From: Oscillospiraceae bacterium
GTDB taxonomy: Bacteria > Bacillota > Clostridia > Oscillospirales > Oscillospiraceae
Assembly: GCA_017479425.1 (NCBI GenBank)
Contig: JAFVCD010000001.1
Span: 1-35,319, forward strand
Direction of reading: 5' to 3'
DNA length: 35,319 nt
This document shows positions 18,535-26,508 of this stretch, piece after piece (within the stretch, counting starts at the first letter, position 1; every line of letters starts with the position of its first letter). A program made the position numbers and the translations under genes. Below the pieces are notes generated by a model. That model did not search any database and had not been told where the DNA came from. It saw only the letters and a program-made list of their open reading frames with translations.

Positions 18535-20255
18535 AAAAGCATAAAAACAGACAGAGGGCATTGGACATCATCATCGCATCATCGCTTGCCGCAGTTATTG
18601 CGCTCACAGCTTTTCTGTGGTTCGAACCGGGAATGAAGGGCGTTGCTCCGTCATTCTCTCCTTTTCTCATTCTTCGCCCAACGCAGGTGCAGGATGAGGT
18701 CATTGCTGACTACGCCGGAGTTCAGCGCGTATATGAATTTGATCTGACGAGCGCGTCCGGCATACGAAGCGGAGTGCTGTTCGTGCATCTTCGCCACACC
18801 ATCGCCATCGCTGAGAAGGACGGTATTATAATAGCGGATACCGGCGAGTCCGAGTCGTGGCATATCGGGCATACACCCGGCAACTACTGGCTTTCGCTGC
18901 CGCTCTCTTCCGAGGACGCCGGCAAAACGCTTCGCATAACTCTCACCCCGGTCTATTCCGGCTTCCGCACTTTTGAGCCTGTATTTCTCGTTATGGACAG
19001 GCAGACTCTCCTACACACAGAGGTATTGCCGGACGAAGCTCCGGTCCTGATCATCGGCTCAATAACGGCAATAATCGGCTTTCTGCTTATGCTGCTCGCA
19101 CTTTTTCTCGGGCTGGAGGCTCGTGACCGCCGTCACGTTTTCTATCTCGGCGCAGTTTCCTGCGCGGCAGGAATATGGAAGCTCTGCGGTCTTTCCGTTC
19201 TGCCGCTGCTGCTTGAATGGTATGGCAGGCAAAAGCTTTTATGGTACATCGGTGCAACGGCGTATCTGCTGATGCTTGTGCTGTCGCTGAGATTTCTTTC
19301 TTTGATGCGTAATGGCGAAAATGACCGCGTCGGAACTCTATGCTGCTGCTTCGGCGTTTTCGGCACAATCGCAATAATTGCGCTGCAGGTATTCGGAATC
19401 GTTGAGCTGCACGAGGTACTGATCCCCTACGGCGTCGGTATGGCGGCGCTTCATCTTATCTCACTGCTTGGACAAAAGCCTGAGCGCGCGGCTTTATTAT
19501 GGCTGATCCCGACCTTTGCGGCTCTCGCGCTCGACCTTATAATCTTCTCGCGCGAAGGGCGCTTCCCTACCGCCCCGACATTCATAGTCTGGATACTGCT
19601 TAATCTTATCGTTCGCGGCATAATCTTTCTTCGCCAGGCAATCCGCCGCAAGCAGGAGCTTCAGGAGAAGGACGCAGAGCTTCGCGGTGCAAAAATCCAG
19701 AATCTCATCAGTCAGATTCGTCCGCACTTCATATACAATACCCTTGCCTCGATCAGTATGCTCTGTGACAGCGATCCGAAGCGGGCTTCTGAGGTTGTAG
19801 GAAGCTTCAATAACTATCTGCAAGCCAACTTCACAGCCCTCTCCGCCACAGAGCCGATCGCTTTCGTGGCTGAGCTTGAGCACACCAAAGCATATCTGAA
19901 CGTGCAGATGGCGCTTTATGAGTCAAGGCTCATCGTCGAATATGACACCGATTACATCACCTTCCGCCTGCCTCCGCTTACGCTTCAGCCGATAGTTGAA
20001 AACAGCGTTAAGCACGGAATCGGAAAAACGCATCACGAGGAGCGGATCTTTATATGCTCGCGTGCCGTGGAAGGTGGAGCAGAGGTCATCGTTGAGGACA
20101 ACGGAACGAAGTACGAGCCCTCGCTGAACAGTTCGCTTCACGTCGGACTTGAAAACATACGCGAGCGGCTTTCAATGATGTGCGGCGGAACTCTCAGTAT
20201 TGCGCCTCGCGCAGACGGCGGCACTATTGTGCGCATTTTTGTACCGAAGAAATAA
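18531..20255 (+). CDS. LytS/YpdA-like sensor histidine kinase with 7TMR-DISM-like sensor
   Basis: 574 residues. An N-terminal membrane segment (about 12-30) is followed by an extracellular beta-rich domain (about 40-165), then seven or so membrane segments (about 175-370), like the 7TMR-DISM sensor class. A short coiled coil (RRKQELQEKDAELRGAKIQ) leads to a His_kinase domain with phospho-acceptor His399 in QIRPHFIYNTL. The HATPase part has the N-box LQPIVENSVKHGIG, G1 VIVEDNG and G2 GLENIRERL. It should autophosphorylate on His399 and pass phosphate to Asp129 of the overlapping XRE-receiver gene. The signal is unknown, though the extracellular domain could sense an envelope or carbohydrate cue. 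Transcription likely ends at the hairpins downstream of 20266. Confidence 0.93.
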   Translation: MKKHKNRQRALDIIIASSLAAVIALTAFLWFEPGMKGVAPSFSPFLILRPTQVQDEVIADYAGVQRVYEFDLTSASGIRSGVLFVHLRHTIAIAEKDGIIIADTGESESWHIGHTPGNYWLSLPLSSEDAGKTLRITLTPVYSGFRTFEPVFLVMDRQTLLHTEVLPDEAPVLIIGSITAIIGFLLMLLALFLGLEARDRRHVFYLGAVSCAAGIWKLCGLSVLPLLLEWYGRQKLLWYIGATAYLLMLVLSLRFLSLMRNGENDRVGTLCCCFGVFGTIAIIALQVFGIVELHEVLIPYGVGMAALHLISLLGQKPERAALLWLIPTFAALALDLIIFSREGRFPTAPTFIVWILLNLIVRGIIFLRQAIRRKQELQEKDAELRGAKIQNLISQIRPHFIYNTLASISMLCDSDPKRASEVVGSFNNYLQANFTALSATEPIAFVAELEHTKAYLNVQMALYESRLIVEYDTDYITFRLPPLTLQPIVENSVKHGIGKTHHEERIFICSRAVEGGAEVIVEDNGTKYEPSLNSSLHVGLENIRERLSMMCGGTLSIAPRADGGTIVRIFVPKK

Positions 20256-20268
20256 ACGGCGTGCCATA

Positions 20269-20298
20269 TAAAAAGGGTCCGGAAATTTTTCCGGACCC
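20269..20298 (-). terminator. Left terminator hairpin flanking repeat element A
   Basis: GGGTCCGGAAA pairs with TTTCCGGACCC (20275-20298). An A-run at the left edge gives a U-tract only for minus-strand transcripts, so it best terminates the deformylase operon after read-through of element A. On the plus strand it is followed by TCAATG, a poor terminator for the kinase gene. Confidence 0.75.
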
Positions 20299-20300
20299 TC

Positions 20301-20464
20301 AATGCGTAGACAAAGTCTCCGCATCGAACATATTTTGCGCTTTGAGAGTGCAAAATATGACGCCTGCGGGCGGGTTATGCGACGTGAAGGGGCCTCTTGG
20401 CCGGCCCCTTCACAGAACCCCGCCACCTTTATCCAACGCTGTTCTTTTTTTGTCTACAGTCTGA
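20301..20464. repeat. Hairpin-rich repeat element, copy A
   Basis: This 164-bp segment matches 27839-27999 over its whole length with only scattered differences. It carries a short terminal inverted repeat (GTAGACAAA at 20306-20314, TTTGTCTAC at 20449-20457). Internal hairpins include a CATATTTTGC stem with a 7-base loop (20329-20359) and an 11-bp stem of GTGAAGGGGCC with GGCCCCTTCAC (20384-20413). It lies between the convergent kinase and deformylase genes and is flanked by two copies of one terminator hairpin. No convincing ORF is present. It could be a MITE- or REP-like element or a structured 3'-UTR RNA. Confidence 0.88.
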
Positions 20465-20465
20465 T

Positions 20466-20495
20466 GGTCCGGAATTATTTCCGGACCCTTTTTTT
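20466..20495 (+). terminator. Right terminator hairpin flanking repeat element A
   Basis: GGTCCGGAATTATTTCCGGACC (20466-20487) is followed by a run of seven T (20489-20495), so it is a good intrinsic terminator for the kinase transcript. Its stem is nearly the same as the left copy at 20275-20298. The T-run touches the deformylase stop codon at 20494. Confidence 0.85.
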
Positions 20496-20904
20496 ATATC
20501 AGTATTCCGTCGCAGTGGTCGATCTCGTGCTGAATTATCTCGGCAGTCCAGCCGGTAAAGGTCTTGAAGCGCGGCTCAAGGCGCAGATTTTCATATTTCA
20601 CCTTGACGCTCTTAAACCGCTTCGTTCTGCGTATTCCGGAGAGCGACAGACAGCCCTCCTCAACCTCGTAAACGCCGGAGAACTTCACGATTTCGGGGTT
20701 CAGCATGACCATATACTCGCCGCCATTGTCAAAGGCGATTATACGCCTCAGAACGCCGATCATATTCGCCGCCATACCGACGCAGCCGTCCTTGTGGTAC
20801 CGGAGCGTATCGACGAGGTCGAGTGCGGTATCGAGATCCTCTCGCGTCGCGGGGAGCGATTTCTGCGCGAGGAAAACGGGATCGTGTACAATTTCTCTGA
20901 TCAT
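20494..20904 (-). CDS. def: Peptide deformylase, short clostridial type
   Basis: 136 residues. The enzyme removes the formyl group from the N-terminal Met of new proteins in the cytoplasm. Motif 2 is EEGCLS with metal ligand Cys85; motif 3 is QHEIDH with ligands His126 and His130 and catalytic Glu127. Motif 1 reads GCVGMAANMIG, with Asn47 where classical enzymes have Gln (GxGxAAxQ). This change and the lack of an extended C-terminus fit, from family knowledge, a short deformylase group common in Clostridia that sits beside a classical housekeeping copy elsewhere. The ATG overlaps the stop of the upstream phosphatase gene by 4 bases (ATGA), so the two are coupled. The Asn may alter activity or substrate preference. 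Confidence 0.88.
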   Translation of the reverse strand: MIREIVHDPVFLAQKSLPATREDLDTALDLVDTLRYHKDGCVGMAANMIGVLRRIIAFDNGGEYMVMLNPEIVKFSGVYEVEEGCLSLSGIRRTKRFKSVKVKYENLRLEPRFKTFTGWTAEIIQHEIDHCDGILI

Positions 20905-22211
20905 TTTGCGGGGATCACCAGCCTCTGACCGATTTCGATCACATACGGTGAGGAAATGCCGTTAGCCTCGGCAAGCCTTCCGAAGTAAACTCCTGAGCCG
21001 TAGTATTTTCTTGAGAGATTCCAAAGACAGTCGCCGGGCTTTACAATATAGGTAACGCTCTCCGGCTCGTCTGAGAGGTTCGCTCTCAGCGAATCGAGCT
21101 CACCGTCGGTAAGCCCAAGCTCCGCAAAGTACTCCTCAGCCTCTTTTGCGAGGTCGGCAGAGCAGATATCCTCAACGCCGAAGGCACGCTCAAGGCTCTT
21201 TACTATGTTGCCGGCCGCGATGCGCTCCCAGCGCTCGTCGCCCTTCTCAACGCCGTAATAGTTATAGTACGTCACCATGTAGTCATCGATAACCTCGTCG
21301 GCAGAGGCGCCCATAAAGCACTCTAAAAGCGCCGTCACAAAGCCGGCTCTGTCCTTGCCCTCGGCGCAGTGGACTGCGTAAACGCCGGGATTTGCGGCAA
21401 AGAATCTGAGACCCTCAGCAAGCTTCAATTTGAAGTCTTGCGATGTAAAATCCATGCCCGTGCTGAGCGGTATAAAATATATCGAAGAATAATAGCTCTC
21501 GCCGTACCCGTCAAAGGACTCCGCCTTCTCGCGCGTGTCAGCGAGATTCATAACGACGGTCACGCCGGCTTCGCGGAGCGCGGAATCGGCGTATTTGTTG
21601 CGGTTATGCTCGGGATTTACGGGCGAAGAGGTGCGGTAGAGCTTATTTTTACCCATGCCCGTTGTTGTAACGGCGCGGAAATTTGCAAATTCGCTGTCAG
21701 TAAGGCTCGGATAGTCCTCCCTCACGTCGGTATATACGAGCTTATGGAGGAGATATTCATCGTAATACCCGCCCTTTTCCCTGAGCGAAAGCGTGAATTT
21801 TACCGGTCCTTCAACGCCCTCGCAGTAGCTCCACGAAAAGCTCTTGTCGGGGTAGGTCGTCTTGCGCGCAATTTTGTAGGTCGAGGCAAAGTCGCCCATG
21901 TTGATGGCGAGGACAAGATATTCATCCTCCGAGCGCGCGAAAACCGCAGGAGTGCCGGAGTCAACGTCGGAATAGTTCGAGCAGAGCGGAAGCTCGAGGC
22001 TCGTATCGAGAAATTTCACCGCAACAACATCGCCGTACTCATACCCGGCGGCGAAGAAATCGGAAATTTTAACAGAGATCGTTACATTTCCGTATTTGAG
22101 TATAGTATCCTCCGTCGCCTCACCCGTTATCTCGGGAACAGCCGCAAAAGCTGAGGCACAGACCGCGCAGATAAGCGCGAGCGCAAGCATAGCCGAAGCA
22201 GCCCTTTTCAT
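20901..22211 (-). CDS. Secreted tyrosine-phosphatase-like protein with C-terminal LysM
   Basis: 436 residues starting with a signal peptide (MKRAASAMLALALICAVC, cleavage near AFA|A). Residues about 30-140 resemble the C-terminal beta domain of SAM hydroxide adenosyltransferases (YGNVTISVKI, CSNYSDVDSGTPA, YLVLAINMG); this is a tentative likeness. Residues about 145-340 are a Y_phosphatase3-type domain with P-loop VHCAEGKDRAG: Cys282 as nucleophile and the Arg of CX5R intact. Residues about 387-434 form a LysM domain (YIVKPGDCLWNLSRKYYG), which binds peptidoglycan or related glycans. The protein should dephosphorylate an extracellular substrate (phosphotyrosine, phosphoinositide or other) while bound to the wall. 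The ATG follows GGGGAG at 8 bases. It lies 12 bp after the GNAT-like gene and overlaps the deformylase gene. Confidence 0.88.
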   Translation of the reverse strand: MKRAASAMLALALICAVCASAFAAVPEITGEATEDTILKYGNVTISVKISDFFAAGYEYGDVVAVKFLDTSLELPLCSNYSDVDSGTPAVFARSEDEYLVLAINMGDFASTYKIARKTTYPDKSFSWSYCEGVEGPVKFTLSLREKGGYYDEYLLHKLVYTDVREDYPSLTDSEFANFRAVTTTGMGKNKLYRTSSPVNPEHNRNKYADSALREAGVTVVMNLADTREKAESFDGYGESYYSSIYFIPLSTGMDFTSQDFKLKLAEGLRFFAANPGVYAVHCAEGKDRAGFVTALLECFMGASADEVIDDYMVTYYNYYGVEKGDERWERIAAGNIVKSLERAFGVEDICSADLAKEAEEYFAELGLTDGELDSLRANLSDEPESVTYIVKPGDCLWNLSRKYYGSGVYFGRLAEANGISSPYVIEIGQRLVIPAK

Positions 22212-22223
22212 ACTCCACTCCCC

Positions 22224-22802
22224 TTAATCAAGATTAAAATGATAGAGCGCGACCTTATTCTCGCCCGCCCGTATTATCGTCAGCAGCTCGTCCTGCAGCT
22301 CATCATCTCTGTCGCCGCGCTCAGCGAGGAGAATTTTCGAGTACTCAGCCTCGATGGTATCGCAGAGCTTTGCAAACACGGCTCCGCACCTTTCTGCAAG
22401 GCTTCTTTTGACCTCATCGTCAGCGCCGATCCTAATATCGAGCCGCCTTTTACCGAAGAGCTCCCGCGCGAGCAATAATAGATTTTCGGAGGCTGAGAGA
22501 AGCGTCTCCGTCCCCTCAAAAATCGGCTCAAAGAAGCCCATGATCTCAACGGAGTTAGTTCTCCATCTGTCGAAAAAGGCGCAGGTGCCGATAAGAACTC
22601 CGTCCGGCTCGCTCTCAATTATGATCGGGAGCATCTTTTTGCTTGTGGAAGCGAGCTTTATAAAGTCGCGTATCATCGGGAGCCTGCTGTCGGCAAAGGA
22701 GCAGTGCATACTCAGCCGCTCGTAGAAATCATGAATCGCATCGGCGTCCAGCGCTTCGAGAGATCTGTATCTGAATCCGCCGATTACCCGGTTTACCTCC
22801 AT
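22224..22802 (-). CDS. GNAT-like acetyltransferase family protein
   Basis: About 192 residues. The start is placed at the ATG at 22802 because GAGGT lies 5 bases upstream; a TTG five codons earlier is also possible. The layout is GNAT-like: N-terminal YRSLEALDADAIHDFYERLS, strands around LPIIIESEPDGVLIGTCAFF, then a C-terminal LDIRIGADDEVKRSLAERCG resembling the acceptor-site half of the fold. The acetyl-CoA loop (R/QxxGxG/A) is not clear, so activity is uncertain and it may be a degenerate member. It is the first gene of the operon with the secreted phosphatase and deformylase. Substrate unknown. Confidence 0.6.
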   Translation of the reverse strand: MEVNRVIGGFRYRSLEALDADAIHDFYERLSMHCSFADSRLPMIRDFIKLASTSKKMLPIIIESEPDGVLIGTCAFFDRWRTNSVEIMGFFEPIFEGTETLLSASENLLLLARELFGKRRLDIRIGADDEVKRSLAERCGAVFAKLCDTIEAEYSKILLAERGDRDDELQDELLTIIRAGENKVALYHFNLD

Positions 22803-22835
22803 AACGCACCTCAACAAGTGTATTTGTAGGACTAT

Positions 22836-22866
22836 AAAAAACTTACCGCAGACAAGCTGCGGTAAG
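22836..22866 (-). terminator. Intrinsic terminator after the diguanylate cyclase gene
   Basis: CTTACCGCAG (22842-22851) pairs perfectly with CTGCGGTAAG (22857-22866) around a 5-base loop. On the minus strand it is followed by six T. It begins 7 bases after the stop of the GGDEF gene. Confidence 0.9.
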
Positions 22867-22872
22867 AGATAA

Positions 22873-24249
22873 TCATGACTTGAGCTGTCGCTGCCTCATT
22901 CCCGGCTCGTAGAAGCAAACGCCTCTTCTGCCGTTATCCTTGACGTGGTACAGCGCGACGTCAGCCTCGTGGAACATCTCCTGCGAATCGTTGTTGCGGT
23001 GGCACATTGAAACTCCGGCGCTGAGTGAGATTGCCGGAATGCCATCCGACGAGTTTTCAAGATCGCTGTTGATCTTCGTGATCTTGTTCTCGATAAGGTG
23101 ACGGACACTCTGATCGATATGCACCATCATGACTACGAATTCATCGCCGCCGATCCTGCAAACGTAATCGTCGGATCGGAAGTTCTGCTTCAGCACCGCG
23201 GCGATCTTTTTCAGCACCCTGTCGCCCATCTCGTGGCCGTAGGTATCGTTGATATTCTTGAACTTATCCGCGTCAAAGAGCAGTATCGCGGAGGTCGAGA
23301 GATCGAAGCTCGTCTTTATAAGGTCGTAGCCCGCGCGGTTGTAGGCGCCGGTCAGCTCATCATGCGACGCCTTGAACGAAAGATTTTCAATGCTTCGCTT
23401 GTAGGCTGCGTACATAATGTTATAAGTGCTTGCGAGGTAGCGGAACTCGTTTGCGCCGACGATCGGAAGGCTCTGATCCTGCTTTATGTGCTCGACCGCG
23501 CGTATGATCGGGTTAATGCCGAGCGTTGTCATAAGCCATAGCATAACGAGAACGAAAGCGGTCTGGAGCGCGACCATGACTATAAGCCAGACAAGGTCGA
23601 CGTGCATACGCTCCTCCATCCTGTCCTGCGTGGAGTAGGTAACGCTTTTCAGTTCCTCAATGCACTGGGAGAGATGGTCTCTTATAATGCTCTTGTGGTT
23701 ATAATAATCTTCATCGTGCAGAAGCCGCGCAGAGAGCAGAAGCTTTTCGCCTGCCGGCAGAGCCGCGTCCTCGGACGAGAGCTCTATGTTTTTCATGCTG
23801 TCCGGAATTATCGCGTCCTCATGCGTTGAGAGCACCAGCATCATCGCATAGTACTCCTTCTCCATCAGCGCTACGGATTCACTCATCGCGTTTTTGATCT
23901 CACTGAGCGCTGGAGAGTCGGGCAATATCTTTTCTATCGTCTCGACCGATTTTTCCCTTCTGCGAACGGTCTCAGCCTCGTTAATATAGTTATAAAGATG
24001 CTTCATATCGCCCATTACGGTGAAGCACTGAGCCTCCTCGGTGAGGTAATCCGATCCGCTGAGAAGCTCCTCAGCCGCGTCCTCAAGGACGATGTATGAC
24101 TCCGTTGCGTCGGAAAGCGCGCGGAAGGATTTGAGCGCTCTGTATGTGATTCCAAGCAGGACAACTGCAATCGCTATCGTTACGATAAACATAGCGATAA
24201 ATGTCGCGCGCAGAGACAGACCTGCGTTGTCTTTATTGTTTTCGTGCAT
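22873..24249 (-). CDS. Membrane diguanylate cyclase (GGDEF) with helical extracellular sensor
   Basis: 458 residues. Two membrane segments (about 13-35 and 221-243) enclose an external, mainly helical domain of about 185 residues of the four-helix-bundle type. A HAMP-like linker follows, then GGDEF (about 285-450). The active-site motif GGDEF is intact at residues 367-371, and the inhibitory I-site RxxD is present as Arg358 to Asp361, five residues upstream, so it should make cyclic di-GMP and be product-inhibited. FDADKFKNINDTYGHEMGD is the usual metal/GTP region. Start ATG with GGAGG 9 bases upstream. It is a single-gene unit with its own terminator; the signal is unknown. Cyclic di-GMP often controls surface adhesion in clostridia, but no link to the nearby surface operon is shown. 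Confidence 0.93.
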   Translation of the reverse strand: MHENNKDNAGLSLRATFIAMFIVTIAIAVVLLGITYRALKSFRALSDATESYIVLEDAAEELLSGSDYLTEEAQCFTVMGDMKHLYNYINEAETVRRREKSVETIEKILPDSPALSEIKNAMSESVALMEKEYYAMMLVLSTHEDAIIPDSMKNIELSSEDAALPAGEKLLLSARLLHDEDYYNHKSIIRDHLSQCIEELKSVTYSTQDRMEERMHVDLVWLIVMVALQTAFVLVMLWLMTTLGINPIIRAVEHIKQDQSLPIVGANEFRYLASTYNIMYAAYKRSIENLSFKASHDELTGAYNRAGYDLIKTSFDLSTSAILLFDADKFKNINDTYGHEMGDRVLKKIAAVLKQNFRSDDYVCRIGGDEFVVMMVHIDQSVRHLIENKITKINSDLENSSDGIPAISLSAGVSMCHRNNDSQEMFHEADVALYHVKDNGRRGVCFYEPGMRQRQLKS

Positions 24250-24546
24250 TTTTCAGGACCTCCGGACTGATACGCACGCCGCAAAAGGCGAAGCAAAAGC
24301 CCCCGGCGCAAAGCTGACTGTCCGCAGAAGCCGATGGGCAGTATAATATAATTGGCATTAAATTGTCATTTTGTATCAATAATTATATGTCATAATTCCT
24401 TAAAAATCAAGGTTTTCTGCGGTATTCACGCGTTATTCTACATTATGTCCGGGTGGTGTACAAATAATACAATTAGTCTATTCAATAAAGTATAATATAA
24501 TTAGTCATATTATAAATGTTACGCTAATATTACAAAAAGAGCCGCA
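24250..24546 (-). promoter_or_regulatory. AT-rich upstream region of the diguanylate cyclase gene
   Basis: No gene in this 297-bp stretch. The most gene-proximal promoter-like pair on the minus strand is -35 TTGTAC (24458-24463) and -10 TAGAAT (24435-24440) with a 17-bp spacer; the -35 is weak. The part at 24470-24520 is very AT-rich and contains two AATTAGTC direct repeats about 30 bp apart. Confidence 0.35.
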
Positions 24547-24559
24547 TCAAGCGCGGCTC
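24534..24559 (-). terminator. Terminator overlapping the end of the small 90-aa gene
   Basis: GAGCCGC (24539-24545) pairs with GCGGCTC (24553-24559), and on the minus strand it is followed by TTTTTGTAATA. The upstream arm lies inside the last codons of the gene, so translation runs into the hairpin. Confidence 0.8.
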
Positions 24560-24819
24560 CTCAAATATTTTTCGTACTGCTCCTGAAGCCAGAGCTTCAT
24601 CTCCTCGACCCCGGGCTCATCGTAGGTATATTCGCGCTCCTCCACATCCTGCGCCTTCTCGTAGGACAGCGCTGTATAGGTCGAGCACAAGACCTTGCCC
24701 TCCTTCGTATCCGGCTTTATGCGATAGCGGAAATCTTCGAACGCGGCGCCTATTGAGCCGGTCAGAATCGTCGATTTATTTAGCTCATGCGGTGAGAGCT
24801 TTTCAAAATACGGGTGCAT
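24547..24819 (-). CDS. Small conserved-looking protein of unknown function (90 aa)
   Basis: Not recognised. 90 residues, soluble, rich in Glu and Tyr, with a helical C-terminus (EEMKLWLQEQYEKYLRSR). The ATG has AGGAA 7 bases upstream and lies 2 bp after the esterase stop, so it is the last gene of the flavoprotein-esterase operon. There is no signal peptide, membrane segment or metal motif. Expression with the esterase suggests a related role, but nothing in the sequence shows what it does. Confidence 0.7.
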   Translation of the reverse strand: MHPYFEKLSPHELNKSTILTGSIGAAFEDFRYRIKPDTKEGKVLCSTYTALSYEKAQDVEEREYTYDEPGVEEMKLWLQEQYEKYLRSRA

Positions 24820-24821
24820 AG

Positions 24822-25655
24822 TCAGTTCCTTTCTGAAATAACGGCGCTCACCTTTTCGATAAAACGCTCTCGGGCTTTTACGCTTATATCAAGCTCGGGA
24901 TAGAGCATATCGAAGGAGTGGATATCCGTATCATAAATGTCAGCCTCGGCGTAAACGCCCGCTGATTTGAGATTTTCGACAAAGGTCAGCGTTTCTGTGT
25001 AAAACGGCTCTCCCGAGCCGACAAAGGTGTAGCAAGGCGGCAGGTTGCGATAGTCCTTCTGCCTTGCGGGCGCTGCGTAAGGCTCAACCTCGCCTTTTGC
25101 GTTCTTGCGGAGGTACATTCTCCAGCCAAAGCGGTTTCGGCGGCTGTTCCATATTTTGCCGCGGTTATCGCGCGAGGAGGCGGTCTCAAGGTTGTCTATC
25201 ATCGGGTAGAGCGGAAGCTGGAGCGCGACCTTCACCTCTCCCCTGTCGCGCGCCATCATGCACACAGCCGCGGCAAGACCGCCGCCCGCACTCTCCCCGC
25301 CGACGATTATGGTATTCGCATCCGCGCCATAGCGCGAGGCGTTGAGGTCGAGCCACTTGAGAGCGGCATAGGAGTCCTCGACCGCCGCGGGATACGGCTT
25401 CATAATCGAGAGAGTGTACCCCGGCGCGACTACGACCGCGCCGAAAGCGCGCACAAGGTCAATGGCGCGTGACATATAGACCATTTCCTTCAAGCCGGCG
25501 AAATATCCGCCGCCGTGAAGCCAAAGCACCGCCGGTGCGTTCGCCTTAGGCTCCTGCGGAGTTATTACTATGACCGGGACGCTTCTTTTGCCGACGGTTT
25601 TAATTCTCAATATCTCGGCGTTGACATCCTCGGGTTTATCAAGGGATATGTACAT
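24822..25655 (-). CDS. HSL-family alpha/beta hydrolase (esterase)
   Basis: 277 residues of the hormone-sensitive-lipase type (Abhydrolase_3). The oxyanion-hole motif HGGGYF is at about residues 45-50, the nucleophile elbow GGESAGGG with its Ser near 120, and the catalytic His is in DTDIHSFDML near 250. The usual acidic residue region reads VGSGEPFYTE, with Glu where most members have Asp. No signal peptide, so cytoplasmic; it likely hydrolyses short acyl esters of unknown identity. Start ATG with AGGAGA 6 bases before. It sits 9 bp after the flavoprotein gene and 2 bp before the small 90-residue protein, all in one operon. Confidence 0.9.
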   Translation of the reverse strand: MYISLDKPEDVNAEILRIKTVGKRSVPVIVITPQEPKANAPAVLWLHGGGYFAGLKEMVYMSRAIDLVRAFGAVVVAPGYTLSIMKPYPAAVEDSYAALKWLDLNASRYGADANTIIVGGESAGGGLAAAVCMMARDRGEVKVALQLPLYPMIDNLETASSRDNRGKIWNSRRNRFGWRMYLRKNAKGEVEPYAAPARQKDYRNLPPCYTFVGSGEPFYTETLTFVENLKSAGVYAEADIYDTDIHSFDMLYPELDISVKARERFIEKVSAVISERN

Positions 25656-25664
25656 ATTCTCTCC

Positions 25665-26294
25665 TTATTTCCCGTCCGGGAACGAGGTAAACGCGCGGTT
25701 TTCCTCCCTTGCGGGAAGTCCGTTTTTCTCCCTCTCTGCGGCTATTGCGCGGATGAGAAACGCCGCATTTCTGCCGAGGACGCGCATCGTCTGCAAGCCC
25801 TCCAGGTCCTTTTCGACGTCCTCGCGCGTAAAGCCGTGCACCATGTTCCAATACTGACTCGAAACGACCGGCATCTCGGAGATTGTAAAATACTTGTTGA
25901 GTATGTCAAAGGTCGCTGTGTTGCCGCCCCTGCGGCACGATACGACCGCGGCGCCGACCTTCATCCGCTTTGAAAACGAGGTTGAATAAAAAAGTCTGTC
26001 GAGCAGAGCGATAAGCGAGCCGTTCGCTGAGCCGTAATACACCGGCGAGCCGACGATAAGGCCGTCCGCAGTCTCGAGCTTCGGCGCAAGCTCATTGACA
26101 AGATCGTCGTTATATACGCACCTGCCGAGCTTCTCACACGCGCCGCAGGAAGAGCAGCCGCGTATCGCGCTCCTTCCGATATGTACAAGCACTGTGTCGA
26201 TCCCCTCCTCATTTAGGGTCTTTTCGACCTCCTCGAGCGCTCTTGCAGTACAGCCCGCTTTTTTCGGACTTCCGTTTATAAGCAGTACCTTCAT
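25665..26294 (-). CDS. Iron-sulfur flavoprotein / NADPH-dependent FMN reductase family
   Basis: 209 residues, flavodoxin-like fold. The FMN phosphate loop is GSPKKAGCT (about residues 8-16), followed by a compact Cys motif CSSCGACEKLGRC (CX2CX2CX5C, about 46-58) typical of Isf-type flavoproteins carrying a [4Fe-4S] cluster. VGSPVYYGSANG is the isoalloxazine-binding loop. It probably transfers electrons or reduces oxygen, peroxide or small organics in the cytoplasm. It is the first gene of an operon with an esterase and a small protein. Start ATG with GGAGG 8-9 bases upstream, and a -10-like TATAAT at 26313-26318 on the minus strand without a good -35. Confidence 0.9.
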   Translation of the reverse strand: MKVLLINGSPKKAGCTARALEEVEKTLNEEGIDTVLVHIGRSAIRGCSSCGACEKLGRCVYNDDLVNELAPKLETADGLIVGSPVYYGSANGSLIALLDRLFYSTSFSKRMKVGAAVVSCRRGGNTATFDILNKYFTISEMPVVSSQYWNMVHGFTREDVEKDLEGLQTMRVLGRNAAFLIRAIAAEREKNGLPAREENRAFTSFPDGK

Positions 26295-26508
26295 TTCTCC
26301 GCCTCCGGTTTAATTATACTGAGATTATGCCACAGAACATAAAAATATACAAGAAAAAATCCGGCGTGAACCGGCAATGTCATTAAGATATTTGCAGACA
26401 ATTCTTCCTGCGTGATCTCCCTCCACCTCGAGCAGAAGCCTTGCTTGCGAAGCATAGTTTTTTTCGGCAGACACACCTTCTGCATATTTGCCATACCCTT
26501 TTTCAAAG

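Noticed and set aside
20302-20928. 208-codon plus-strand ORF starting in repeat element A
   Set aside because: It runs antisense through the deformylase gene, and its first part is the repeat element, whose other copy does not keep the same frame.
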